The position numbers were made by a program, and so were the translations under genes. From the NCBI RefSeq assembly GCF_042885655.1, contig NZ_JBHVRO010000003.1, forward strand, positions 124,001 to 188,000: a stretch of 64,000 bases of DNA. The letters are read 5' to 3'. Below, piece by piece: positions 27,405 through 35,709 of the stretch; the stretch's first letter is position 1; the number at the start of each line of letters is the position of its first letter. The notes under the pieces were generated by a model. The model searched no databases. It was not told the DNA's origin and saw nothing but the letters and a program-made list of their open reading frames with translations. This stretch comes from Psychrobacillus sp042885655. Lineage in GTDB: Bacteria; Bacillota; Bacilli; Bacillales_A; Planococcaceae.

Positions 27405-27512
27405 GTCGATAATTTTTTAATGCCGTTAAAAGGGTGAAATTTTTATAAGTTCATGTATAAGTGAATAGAGAGTATGTTTGTTTTTACTATTTGATAAAAA
27501 GATAGGAACAGC

Positions 27513-27662
27513 GTGAAAGGAAAATTAGTAAGAATAGGTATAATATATATACCAGTGTATAACGGAATACTTGTAGACGAATTAGTATTAAGTGGAGATT
27601 CATTATCTATCTTTTTGTTCATATTTACAGTTTTATTTGCTATCCTTAATCCCTGTATCTAA
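27513..27662 (+). CDS. Possible 49-residue membrane peptide
   Basis: GTG start, weak upstream AGGA. The peptide has one clear hydrophobic stretch near the C-terminus (SIFLFIFTVLFAILNP). It occupies part of the 500-base gap between the VOC gene and the AlkD-like gene. It could equally be a fragment of a lost membrane gene or a chance frame. No family recognised. Confidence 0.22.
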   Translation: MKGKLVRIGIIYIPVYNGILVDELVLSGDSLSIFLFIFTVLFAILNPCI

Positions 27663-27747
27663 CTTTGGACAGTAGGATGGTCTAATAAGAGAATGGAAAT
27701 CTTTAGAGACATTTGACCAATAGTAAGAATATACTCTTCTCAAAAGG

Positions 27748-27774
27748 ACCGGGCGTCTTTTTGCCTGGTTTTTC
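27748..27774 (+). terminator. Terminator in the VOC-AlkD gap
   Basis: ACCGGGC and GCCTGGT pair over 7 bases (one G-U) around a CT-rich loop, then TTTTTCTC. It would end whatever transcript enters from the left; otherwise this 500-base gap shows nothing clear. Confidence 0.7.
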
Positions 27775-27905
27775 TCACCACCAGTTCGAAAACAAAGTGT
27801 AACATGCATTAATGGATTCCGGCACAACACTAGTGCGCTTAGATAGGGTATTAGAATATTGGTTATGAATTTGATGGGCAAATAAAAAGAAGGAAGTGCT
27901 AAACG

Positions 27906-28610
27906 ATGAATTTAGAAATGGTTATGCAGGAGCTTGAAGCCCTTGGCAAGGAACGAACTAAAAAAATGTACATATCCAACGGTGCGCAAGAGCCACTTTT
28001 TGGCGTTGCAACAGGCGCTATGAAACCAATCGCAAAGAAAATAAAGATAAGTCAGCGTTTAGCTGAAGAGCTGTATGCCACAGGGAACTACGATGCAATG
28101 TATTTTGCAGGCATTATTGCAGACCCAAAAGCCATGACCGAGCCGGATTATAATCGTTGGATGGATGCGGCGTATTTTTATATGTTGTCCGATTTTGTAG
28201 TGTCCGTAACTTTATCAGAGTCAGATATTGCACAAGAAGTTGCTGATAAATGGATCGTGAGCGGTGAAGAATTGAGAATGTCAGCTGGCTGGAGTTGCTA
28301 CTGCTGGCTATTAGGGAATCGACTAGACGTTGAATTTTCAGCAAGCAAGATTTCCAATATGCTTGATATTGTGAAAAATACGATTCACGATTCCCCAGAA
28401 CGAACGAAATCCGCTATGAATAATTTTCTATACACTGTCGGTATTTCATATTTGCCGCTCCATGAAAAGGCAGTAGAGACCGCAAAGGCAATAGGTACAG
28501 TAGAGGTCAAACGGGACAAGAAAAAAAGCAGTTTCCTAAATGCTTACGAGAGTATTCAAAAATTCGATAAAGGAAAGCTTGGTTTTAAACGCAAGTATGT
28601 AAGATGTTAA
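27906..28610 (+). CDS. AlkD-like DNA alkylation repair protein
   Basis: 234 residues, an all-helical HEAT-like-repeat protein of the DNA alkylation repair family. It contains FGVATGAMKPIAKKI near the N-terminus, YFAGIIADPKAMTEPDYNRW, and the aromatic stretch SAGWSCYCWLLGNR. AlkD is a DNA glycosylase removing positively charged alkylated bases such as 3-methyladenine; shorter relatives may lack activity. The catalytic Asp could not be placed with certainty. ATG after GAAGGAAGTGCTAAACG. Monocistronic with its own terminator. Confidence 0.8.
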   Translation: MNLEMVMQELEALGKERTKKMYISNGAQEPLFGVATGAMKPIAKKIKISQRLAEELYATGNYDAMYFAGIIADPKAMTEPDYNRWMDAAYFYMLSDFVVSVTLSESDIAQEVADKWIVSGEELRMSAGWSCYCWLLGNRLDVEFSASKISNMLDIVKNTIHDSPERTKSAMNNFLYTVGISYLPLHEKAVETAKAIGTVEVKRDKKKSSFLNAYESIQKFDKGKLGFKRKYVRC

Positions 28611-28630
28611 AATTATCCTCGCATAGCGAA

Positions 28631-28672
28631 AGGAGGGCTGACGCTTCATTTTATTGGTGTCAGTCCTCTTTA
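28631..28672 (+). terminator. Terminator after AlkD-like gene
   Basis: GGAGGGCTGAC and GTCAGTCCTC pair (one G-U), then TTTAG. It overlaps the end of the convergent DedA gene. Confidence 0.78.
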
Positions 28673-29958
28673 GTATTAGATTTCATTGATTCTAATTTTA
28701 CAAAACGAAATATTTCTAACAAAACCACATTTAAACTGACCCAGACTCCTCCGAAAATGTATCCAGCTACTACATCACTTGGGAAATGATTATTAAAATA
28801 AATTTGACTGAGTCCTACTAGAAATGAGACTCCGATTACCAAAAGAAACGCGCCTGTCTTAATCCATGCTATGTGAATATATCGAGCCAAAAGAAAAGAT
28901 GTAAAGCCAAAAAAAGTCACTGTCATGAGTGTTTGTTCACTTGGAAATGACTCAGGTAATAGACTTGGACCAACACGAAGGAAAAAGTTAGATAATATTT
29001 CTGTTAGAAATGAACCACCAAGTAAAACGAAAAGATAAAAGGATGCATCCAACAAACGATTTTCTTTTTGGATCATGATGAAAATAAATGTTATGAGAGA
29101 AATGGTGAAAAGCAGATAAATAGAATCTAAATATGAAAATCTTGTCATCCAAGCCTTCCAGCTTTCATCGAAAATAGAATGTACGATAAAGGTAGTTATA
29201 TTGTCAAACTCAGCAAACTCATTTGCTAAGAAATCTTGAATTAAGCCTACCATCAAGAAGAAAAGTGTTAGAAACAAGATAAATGAGAAAAGGAGTAAAA
29301 AACGAACTTTCCTTAACGATCGAAAAGTTTCGATCAGCTTGTTAAGTAGTATAGAGATTGAAACGTACAGTTTTTCTTGGTACTTATTAAATAAAAAGTA
29401 GATAATGGTCAGAAAAACTAAGATAATTCCAATGATCACTAAATACTTTGAAATTGTTTGATGGTACAGTTCCCACTTGGGACCAAGAATCTTTCCTAGT
29501 GAAATAAAGGTTGATACCCATAAAAAAGCACCTATATAAGCATATAAGGCATATGTTCGAAAAGGCATACGTGTAATACCAGAGAAATAACCAGTAATAT
29601 GACGAATACCAGGGATGAAGAATGCAATTACGAGTAGTTTCACTCCAAAGCGTTCAAACCATACTGACGTCTTCTTTAACTTTTCGGGGCCGAAATGTAT
29701 TTTATGGCCATGCTTTTCAAAAAAGCTAGGCCCTAATTTCATACCAATCCAATAAGAAATTGTCATTCCAAATGAAGTGCCGATCCCAGCTGTTAGAATG
29801 CTTACCACCAAACTAAAATGCCCCTGAAAAACCATCATTCCAGCATAAGTCATTAAAACTTCCCCAGGTAAAGGTAGAGCAAGTAATTCAAGGAATAGTG
29901 AAATGCCAAGTACATAGTATCCGTATTGTTCCATTAAACTTTGTATGAAGTGTGCCAT
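28660..29958 (-). CDS. DedA (SNARE-associated) - PAP2 fusion membrane protein, PAP2 motifs degenerate
   Basis: 432 residues. The N-terminal half is a DedA/VTT domain (about 1-190) with LELLALPLPGEVLMTYAG and the conserved FIPGIRHITGYFSGITRMPF. The C-terminal half (about 215-425) is a six-helix PAP2 (phosphatidic acid phosphatase) domain. Its three motifs are altered: RVGPSLLPES, FPSEQTLMT where PSGH is usual, and SQIYFNNHFPSDV where SRxxxxxHxxxD is usual. The missing His of motif 2 and Arg of motif 3 argue against normal phosphatase activity. DedA proteins act as lipid scramblases or carriers; such fusions probably handle undecaprenyl or phospholipid intermediates. ATG after CCGGAGGGCAAC. Confidence 0.87.
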   Translation of the reverse strand: MAHFIQSLMEQYGYYVLGISLFLELLALPLPGEVLMTYAGMMVFQGHFSLVVSILTAGIGTSFGMTISYWIGMKLGPSFFEKHGHKIHFGPEKLKKTSVWFERFGVKLLVIAFFIPGIRHITGYFSGITRMPFRTYALYAYIGAFLWVSTFISLGKILGPKWELYHQTISKYLVIIGIILVFLTIIYFLFNKYQEKLYVSISILLNKLIETFRSLRKVRFLLLFSFILFLTLFFLMVGLIQDFLANEFAEFDNITTFIVHSIFDESWKAWMTRFSYLDSIYLLFTISLITFIFIMIQKENRLLDASFYLFVLLGGSFLTEILSNFFLRVGPSLLPESFPSEQTLMTVTFFGFTSFLLARYIHIAWIKTGAFLLVIGVSFLVGLSQIYFNNHFPSDVVAGYIFGGVWVSLNVVLLEIFRFVKLESMKSNTKED

Positions 29959-30226
29959 GTTGCCCTCCGGGATTGTATGTTAATTTAATTGAAAGATGGC
30001 ATCCAATAATTCGCATGACAATTTGAGTTATTTAATAAATTCATTATAAGGCAATAATCATTTTTTAAACAATTGAAGTGATTTATTTGAAATAATAATC
30101 GTAAATACCCGCTTCATAGTATTTGTTATCGATTTACAAACACTAAACATAACCCCCATATCCTTTTCATAAACTTGTTTTAAGATGAATGGGAAAAGAT
30201 TATTCAATCGAAAAGGAGAGATATTA

Positions 30227-30394
30227 TTGGATTTAAATGAACACCATGTAACAATGAAAATTTCGAAAAAACGGTTGAATTCTTTACCTTTTACTTATGT
30301 AAGAAAGAAAGTACAAACAAGTTTGCAATGGATTATATTAAAAAAAGCACGACCACCTAAGTTGAAATATATTCCTATTCCACCTAGAAAGTAA
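30227..30394 (+). CDS. Small basic protein, unknown
   Basis: 55 residues from a TTG start behind AAAAGGAGAGATATTA. An upstream in-frame ATG at 30185 lacks a good ribosome site. The protein is strongly basic and ends in a Pro-rich tail (ARPPKLKYIPIPPRK), with ISKKRLNSLPFTYVRKKV in the middle. No membrane segment or known motif. It stands alone between the DedA fusion and the glycerophosphodiesterase. No family recognised; the good ribosome site is the main support. Confidence 0.5.
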   Translation: MDLNEHHVTMKISKKRLNSLPFTYVRKKVQTSLQWIILKKARPPKLKYIPIPPRK

Positions 30395-30489
30395 TTAGTC
30401 TTATATCATTTCTATATTTGTATGAGGTTTTTTATTTGTTCTACCAGTATATAATGATTTAAAGAGTAAATTGGTGGGGAGGTTTTCAA

Positions 30490-31218
30490 GTGAAAATATA
30501 CGCTCATAGAGGTTCGGCAGGGACGCATCCAGAAAATACAATTGCTTCTTTTAGAGCGGTAGCATCACTTCCTGTGCATGGTGTAGAGTTTGATGTTCAT
30601 CAAACGAAAGATGGAGAACTTGTAGTTATTCATGATGAATCCATTGATCGTACTTCGAATGGACATGGTTATGTTAAGGATAAGACGCTTGCAGAATTAA
30701 AAGGCTATGATTTTGGTGGATGGTTTTCTACAAAGTTTAAAGGGGAAAAAATTCCTACCTTAAGAGAAGTACTTTACGTTTTTAAAGATACACATCACCA
30801 TTTGAACATAGAATTGAAATCAGATGTTTTTCCGTATGTGGGAATGGAAGATAAAGTTTATCAAATGTTAAAGGATTATAGACTAGAAAGCAGAGTAGTT
30901 ATTTCTTCTTTCAATCATGAGATGGTGAGAAACTTTAAAATGCTGGCCCCGCAAATCGAAACAGCTATTTTATTTATGGAAGTCATGATAAAACCTGATG
31001 AGTATGCAAGTATAGTTGGAGCAGATGCGTTACATGCGTTTTTTCCAACAGCTTTTAGAGCAATGGGGAGAGAAGCTATAGCTAGTGGAAGACAATTCCG
31101 TGTGTTCACTGTGAATGACGAAATATATGCGAATAAACTACAAGAAATTGGTGTCGACGCGATTTTTACAGATTTTCCTGAAAGAATGTACCAATTTTTG
31201 AATCGAAGAATCTATTAA
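30490..31218 (+). CDS. Glycerophosphodiester phosphodiesterase
   Basis: 242 residues, TIM-barrel GDPD. AHRGSAGTHPENTIASF and EFDVHQTKDGELVVIHDES give the catalytic His pair and the metal-binding Glu/Asp; further on are LNIELKSD and the C-terminal VFTVNDE and DAIFTDFPE. It hydrolyses glycerophosphodiesters to glycerol-3-phosphate and alcohol. No signal peptide, so it is cytoplasmic and probably recycles deacylated phospholipids. GTG start with GGTGGGGAGGTTTTCAA upstream. Monocistronic. Confidence 0.92.
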   Translation: MKIYAHRGSAGTHPENTIASFRAVASLPVHGVEFDVHQTKDGELVVIHDESIDRTSNGHGYVKDKTLAELKGYDFGGWFSTKFKGEKIPTLREVLYVFKDTHHHLNIELKSDVFPYVGMEDKVYQMLKDYRLESRVVISSFNHEMVRNFKMLAPQIETAILFMEVMIKPDEYASIVGADALHAFFPTAFRAMGREAIASGRQFRVFTVNDEIYANKLQEIGVDAIFTDFPERMYQFLNRRIY

Positions 31219-31261
31219 ACAGACGTATTGTAAAAATAAAGTTTCTCTAGAATGCAAGATG

Positions 31262-31313
31262 AAAAGAGGATATCTCACTCGTCGAAAATCAAATGACGTT
31301 GAGATATCCTTTT
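31262..31313 (+). terminator. Terminator after glycerophosphodiesterase
   Basis: GGATATCTCA and TGAGATATCC with an inner CGTC/GACG pairing, then TTTTGATTT. Confidence 0.85.
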
Positions 31314-31317
31314 GATT

Positions 31318-31450
31318 TCCAGCAGACGTACAATGCAAGTCGTGTAAGCATGAAACTGCTTCCTTCGATGCGCGCGAGGCCAGAGTCTTGATATGCTTGC
31401 CAATCCCCTAGGAGTCGCCACCTTCCGCTCCAATCAACAGTTCTATAAGG
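31318..31450. repeat. Dispersed GC-rich intergenic repeat, inverted copy
   Basis: Ends AGGAGTCGCCACCTTCCGCT-CCAATCAAC, the reverse complement of the TTGATTGGAGNGGANGTGGC-GACT start of the copy at 6926. The body has GATGCGCGCGAGGCCAGAG. It forms the first part of the 578-base gene-free stretch before the siderophore operon. Confidence 0.62.
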
Positions 31451-31560
31451 GAAGAATAACTTCGTACAATGAATGAATTAGTACTTTCTTTGTTTTTTCC
31501 ATATGGAAAGCGGAACCAGAGAAAAATAGGTAGTATCTAAAGGTAAAGAAGGGAAGAGTT

Positions 31561-31790
31561 TCCGAAATGGTATATTCGGAAGCTTTTAAAAGAGTAGGAA
31601 AGTATTTTTTCTCTAATTATCCAAGAGGGCGATGGACAAACATACGCCTCAAGATGACTAAAAAAGAGGAGTTGGAAGAGACCTAGTCACTTCCAACTCC
31701 TCAAATTCTCCCGGTAATAGTGTAGTAGATGTTTCTTCCAAAGCACTAAGGAATTAGTGAAGCCAAGATGCACTAAAAGGGTGCTCGGTC
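31561..31790. repeat. Dispersed element copy B: hairpin plus conserved 80-nt block
   Basis: Begins TCCGAAATGGTATATTCGGA-AGCTTTT, shared with the copy at 38603. The 13-bp hairpin 31666-31702 (GAGGAGTTGGAAG / CTTCCAACTCCTC) is followed by GTAATAGTGTAGTAGATGTT and GCACTAAGGAATTAGTGAAG-CCAAGATGCACT, as in copies A and C. It abuts the 3' end of the minus-strand siderophore permease gene. Confidence 0.72.
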
Positions 31791-31796
31791 TTTTTC

Positions 31797-32804
31797 TTAT
31801 TTTTTTAATAATAAATACATAAAATAAGGAGCACCAATTAAAGCTACCATGACCCCGGCAGGAATACCATTGGGCTCAACAATATTTCTACCAATTGTAT
31901 CTGCAAAAAGTAATAGCCAACCACCGATTAATATAGCAATTGGAATAAACAATTGATGTCTTGGACCGACAAGTGATTTTGCAATATGCGGAGCCATTAA
32001 TCCGATAAAAGCAATACCTCCCGTAACGGAAACCGCAGATGCTGCTAGTGCAACGGCGGCAAGCAATAGAACAATTCGTTCCTTCTCAATTGATACTCCA
32101 ACACCAACAGCTACAGGTTCACTTAATCCTAGAAGATTTAACTTATTTGCTTTATAAAACGTGAAAGGGATAAGAACGATTAGCCATGGTAAAAGTGCTA
32201 ATATAAATGGCCAATCAGACCCCCAAATGTTACCTGCTAACCATTTTGCGATAAAATCTACTTTTTGACGCTCTGCTGATGAAATAAGTACAATCATCAA
32301 ACCCGATAATGCCATAGAAAAACCAATACCGACAAGTATTAAGCGAACTGGCTGCAACCCTACTTTTCGGTTATAAGATAGTATGTAGATAAAAAATGCA
32401 GTGAGTAAAGCTCCGATAAATGCCACAACAGGAAGCATATAAACAAAAGAACCTGGCTGTATAGGGAAAAATAAGAAAAATAGAGCTATTGCAACTCCAG
32501 CTCCAGCGTTTATTCCAATAATACCTGGGTCAGCCAAATCATTGCGTGTAATGCCTTGTAAGATTGCTCCAGATAAAGCCAATGCCATTCCTGCAAGAAT
32601 TGTAATAACAATCCGTGGTAAGCGAACCGAAAATAAAACAAATTCTTCTTTAAACGTCCCATTACCTAATATGGTTGGTAAAAGTCGATTAAATGATAAA
32701 GAAGAGTAACCAATTCCAGCGCTAATTAATGCAGTTAACACAATTAGGGCAAGTAAAATTAGTAGGAGAATTCGTTGTTTTTTTAATAGCTGAGATTGGA
32801 TCAT
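31797..32804 (-). CDS. Iron-siderophore ABC permease (FecCD family), second subunit
   Basis: 335 residues, about ten membrane helices of the FecCD/BtuC family: LPRIVITILAGMALALSGAI-LQ, DPGIIGINAGAG, and GGIAFIGLMAPHIAKSLVGP with the NBD-contacting coupling helix. It forms the membrane channel with the preceding permease. Its ATG overlaps that gene's stop by 4 bases. Fourth gene of a Fur-controlled operon (ATPase, lipoprotein, permease, permease). Ferric-hydroxamate is the likely substrate because of the divergent flavin reductase, but this is inferred. Confidence 0.92.
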   Translation of the reverse strand: MIQSQLLKKQRILLLILLALIVLTALISAGIGYSSLSFNRLLPTILGNGTFKEEFVLFSVRLPRIVITILAGMALALSGAILQGITRNDLADPGIIGINAGAGVAIALFFLFFPIQPGSFVYMLPVVAFIGALLTAFFIYILSYNRKVGLQPVRLILVGIGFSMALSGLMIVLISSAERQKVDFIAKWLAGNIWGSDWPFILALLPWLIVLIPFTFYKANKLNLLGLSEPVAVGVGVSIEKERIVLLLAAVALAASAVSVTGGIAFIGLMAPHIAKSLVGPRHQLFIPIAILIGGWLLLFADTIGRNIVEPNGIPAGVMVALIGAPYFMYLLLKK

Positions 32805-33817
32805 TGGAATACACTTCCTCCTTTGCGCACAATGAGAAGGAAGAAAGGTAGTCCCATTATTGCTATGATCGCTGCAACGGGAGTTTCATAAGGAATGTTT
32901 ATAGTACGGCCAAGTGTGTCAGCAATCAACATCATAATAGCGCCTACTACAACAGACATCGGAATGATAAATCGATAATCAGTTCCGACCACAGCCCGGA
33001 CGATATGAGGTACCATTAATCCAACGAAAGCCATATTACCGACGATTGCTACAGATGCTCCAGCTAGTAATATAACTACAATAAAAAGAATCATTTTAAT
33101 TTGAGCGGTTTTCTGACCAAGTCCAACAGCAACCTCTTCATTTAGACTCAAAATAGTAAGTTGTCTAGAGAGTAACAGAGCAACTAATATACCAATACCA
33201 ATAAAAGGGCTGATAATCTCTAACTGTTTCCAAGAGGTACCTATTAAACCACCTGCCGTCCACATGGAGACATCTTTTGAAACTTTAAAATAAATTCCAA
33301 CACCATCTGCAATTGCATATAAAAAAGCAGAAACAGCAGCTCCAGCTAGTACAATTCGTAATGGAGAGAAGCCACCTTTTTTCGCAGCGCTAATGCTGAA
33401 TACCATAACAGCGCCTACAGCAGCTCCAATGAAGCACGCAATCGTAATGCCTAAATAGTTTGAAACAGGCAGAAGTGCAATCGTTATAGCAAGTGCAGCA
33501 TTTGCTCCAGAAGTAAGTCCGAGTAAGCCTGAATCTGCCAAAGGATTGCGCGTTATTCCTTGCATAATAGCTCCAGATACAGCAAGTGCGGCACCGACGA
33601 TAATCGCTGCAACTTCTCGAGGTAGACGAATTTCACGAAGAATATTGATTTGATCATTTTTCAAATTTGAAAACATTGCATGCCATAAATCCTGGGTCGA
33701 AGTTTGAGCTGCCCCAAATATCATAGCGACGATAAACATAGCGAATAGTAAAGACAAACCGACAATGAACTTTATACTGAAATGAGCAGAAGATTTCATA
33801 TTACGTTCCTTTCTCAA
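32801..33817 (-). CDS. Iron-siderophore ABC permease (FecCD family), first subunit
   Basis: 338 residues with an N-terminal cytoplasmic stretch and about ten helices. Family text: LPREVAAIIVGAALAVSGAI-MQ, NPLADSGLLGLTSGANAALA, GNMAFVGLMVPHIVRAVVG. It pairs with the following permease. It begins 41 bases after the lipoprotein gene; the MRKERNMKSS start could be either the first or second Met, with AAGGAAC-type ribosome sequence nearby. Part of the Fur-regulated operon. Confidence 0.91.
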   Translation of the reverse strand: MRKERNMKSSAHFSIKFIVGLSLLFAMFIVAMIFGAAQTSTQDLWHAMFSNLKNDQINILREIRLPREVAAIIVGAALAVSGAIMQGITRNPLADSGLLGLTSGANAALAITIALLPVSNYLGITIACFIGAAVGAVMVFSISAAKKGGFSPLRIVLAGAAVSAFLYAIADGVGIYFKVSKDVSMWTAGGLIGTSWKQLEIISPFIGIGILVALLLSRQLTILSLNEEVAVGLGQKTAQIKMILFIVVILLAGASVAIVGNMAFVGLMVPHIVRAVVGTDYRFIIPMSVVVGAIMMLIADTLGRTINIPYETPVAAIIAIMGLPFFLLIVRKGGSVFQ

Positions 33818-33858
33818 TAATTAAGGAGGAATTCTTAGCTCGAATTCCTCCTTAATCA

Positions 33859-34788
33859 TTACTTACTTAAAAAGTGATCTTTGAAGAAATCAAGTTGGTA
33901 GTCTAATGAAATTGGATCATTAAAATAAAATTCCTTCGCATTTGCTTCAAATACTCGATTGTTCTTAACTGCTGGAATATTTTTGTAAACATCTGTATCT
34001 TGGAAAGAGTTATCTTGATCGGACGATTTACTGAAAATAACATAATCACCAGCAAATTGAGGTAGAACTTCTAATGATAATGCATAATATCCATCTTTTA
34101 ATGCCATCTCTTTGACTTTCTCAGGCATTGCTATGCCCATCGCTTGATAAAGTACTTCTGTTCCACGTCCCCAGTTATCACCAAATACATATAATTGTTT
34201 GTCAAAGTTTTCAATTACTGAAACAGTAGCATCCTTGCCGATAACCCCTTTAATTTCTTCACCTGCAGATTTAGTACGTTCTTTAAAGTCATTAATCCAA
34301 TCCTGTGCTTCTTTTTCTTTGTTTAAAAGTTTTCCTATTTCTAAATGCTGTGTTAAATAATCTAATTTTCCATAAGTGAATGTAACTGTTGGTGCAATTT
34401 CTTTTAATTTATCTAAGCTTTGTGCAGTAGAAAGACCGATGATTAAATCCGGGTCTAGTTCAATAATTTTTTCTAAGTTCTCTTCTGATACTTCTTCGAC
34501 ACCAGATAAATAGCTATCGTATCGTGGATTTTGTTTGGACCATGAATCTACGCCAACCATTTTTACCCCAAGAGCAGCTACGTTACCAGCAAAAGACGAT
34601 ACGACAACTACACGCTTAGGATTTGCGGGCACTTCTATAGGACCTTCTTCAGACTGATAAGTAATTGTCGTTGGTTCTTCTTTTTCTTCCGTTGCTTTCG
34701 ATTCTGTTTTGGTATCCGTAGAATCATTACCACAAGCTCCTAAAATTAGTACAAACAAAAATAATATAGGTAATAATAATTTTTTCAT
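33859..34788 (-). CDS. Iron-siderophore-binding lipoprotein
   Basis: 309 residues starting MKKLLLPILFLFVLILGACG, a lipoprotein signal with the lipidated Cys in LGAC. The mature part is a class-III binding protein: PANPKRVVVVSSF, ALGVKMVGVDSW, ELDPDLIIGLS and the NRVFEANAKEFYFNDPISLD C-terminus. It captures ferric siderophore outside the membrane and feeds the two permeases. A paralogue with the same C-terminal text lies at 45160. The frame is open upstream, but the ATPase gene ends 4 bases before this ATG and the AAAGGAGAATAACAAG site fixes the start. Confidence 0.92.
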   Translation of the reverse strand: MKKLLLPILFLFVLILGACGNDSTDTKTESKATEEKEEPTTITYQSEEGPIEVPANPKRVVVVSSFAGNVAALGVKMVGVDSWSKQNPRYDSYLSGVEEVSEENLEKIIELDPDLIIGLSTAQSLDKLKEIAPTVTFTYGKLDYLTQHLEIGKLLNKEKEAQDWINDFKERTKSAGEEIKGVIGKDATVSVIENFDKQLYVFGDNWGRGTEVLYQAMGIAMPEKVKEMALKDGYYALSLEVLPQFAGDYVIFSKSSDQDNSFQDTDVYKNIPAVKNNRVFEANAKEFYFNDPISLDYQLDFFKDHFLSK

Positions 34789-34792
34789 CTTG

Positions 34793-35584
34793 TTATTCTC
34801 CTTTGAGTAAATTGTATGTAATACACATTGGTTTATTTGTTCTTGGATCAACGCCAATTTCAGCATTGATATTGAACACATCTAGTAATACTTCATGCGT
34901 TATAACTTCGTTGCAGTTACCGGCTTTGACAATTTGTCCTGCTTTTAAGGCAATAATATAATCCGCAAAGCGTGCCGCTTGATTGAGATCGTGTAAAACC
35001 ATGACAATAGTACGTTTTTCTTCTTGGTTGAGCTTTTGAAGAAGTTCTAGTACTTCTAGTTGATGAGCCATATCTAAATAGGTAGTTGGTTCATCTAAAA
35101 AAATTATTTCAGTTTCTTGAGCGAGAGCCATCGCAATCCAAACCCTCTGACGTTGTCCACCTGATAGGGAATCTACAGGGGAGTATTTAAACTCGCTTGT
35201 ACCAGTCACTTGAAGTGCCCATTCAATTACTTCAAAATCCTTTTTTGTAAGGCGTCCAAAGCCTGTTTGATAAGGAAATCGTCCGTAGGAAACAAGTTCA
35301 CCAACAGTAAGCCCACTTGCACTTTCAGGTGTTTGAGGTAAAATTGCCATCTTTTTTGCAAGTTGCTTTGTATTTTCCTTTGCAACATTTTTTCCATCGA
35401 GTAGGACAGAACCAGACTGATGTGAAATGATTCGTGTAATTGCCTTAAGTAAAGTAGATTTACCACAACCGTTGGGCCCAATAATCGTAGTAATTTTTTG
35501 ATCAGGTATTTCAACAGACAATTCTTTTACAATTAACCGATCACCATAGCCAATAGACAAATCATCTGTATAAAGACGAACCAT
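34793..35584 (-). CDS. Iron-siderophore ABC ATPase (FepC/FhuC/YusV type)
   Basis: 263 residues: Walker A GPNGCGKSTLL, Q-loop LPQTPE, signature SLSGGQRQRVW, Walker B IIFLDEPTTYLD and H-loop VLHDLNQ. The YLDMAHQLEVLELLQKLN stretch is typical of siderophore importer ATPases. It is the first gene of the operon. ATG after TTTGGAGGTTTAGTATAT. A Fur box lies 37 bases upstream, shared with the divergent flavin reductase. Confidence 0.93.
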   Translation of the reverse strand: MVRLYTDDLSIGYGDRLIVKELSVEIPDQKITTIIGPNGCGKSTLLKAITRIISHQSGSVLLDGKNVAKENTKQLAKKMAILPQTPESASGLTVGELVSYGRFPYQTGFGRLTKKDFEVIEWALQVTGTSEFKYSPVDSLSGGQRQRVWIAMALAQETEIIFLDEPTTYLDMAHQLEVLELLQKLNQEEKRTIVMVLHDLNQAARFADYIIALKAGQIVKAGNCNEVITHEVLLDVFNINAEIGVDPRTNKPMCITYNLLKGE

Positions 35585-35620
35585 ATACTAAACCTCCAAA
35601 CTTATAGTTGCGTTAATAAT

Positions 35621-35641
35621 TGATAACGATTATCATTATCA
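35621..35641. promoter_or_regulatory. Fur box shared by divergent iron genes
   Basis: TGATAACGATTATCATTATCA: the 7-1-7 core TGATAAC-G-ATTATCA has one mismatch to TGATAATNATTATCA, and the 19-mer GATAACGATTATCATTATC has two mismatches to the classical box. It sits between the ATPase gene (minus) and the flavin reductase (plus), so Fur can repress both. Confidence 0.92.
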
Positions 35642-35709
35642 TATGCTACTATATTTAATAACATGACCAATGTCAACAATAACTTTTTTTGGGTGGGAGA
35701 CTTAAGTAA

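Noticed and set aside
27633..27881. Reverse-strand frame of 82 codons in the VOC-AlkD gap
   Set aside because: No ribosome site, no recognisable domain, and it crosses a plus-strand terminator.
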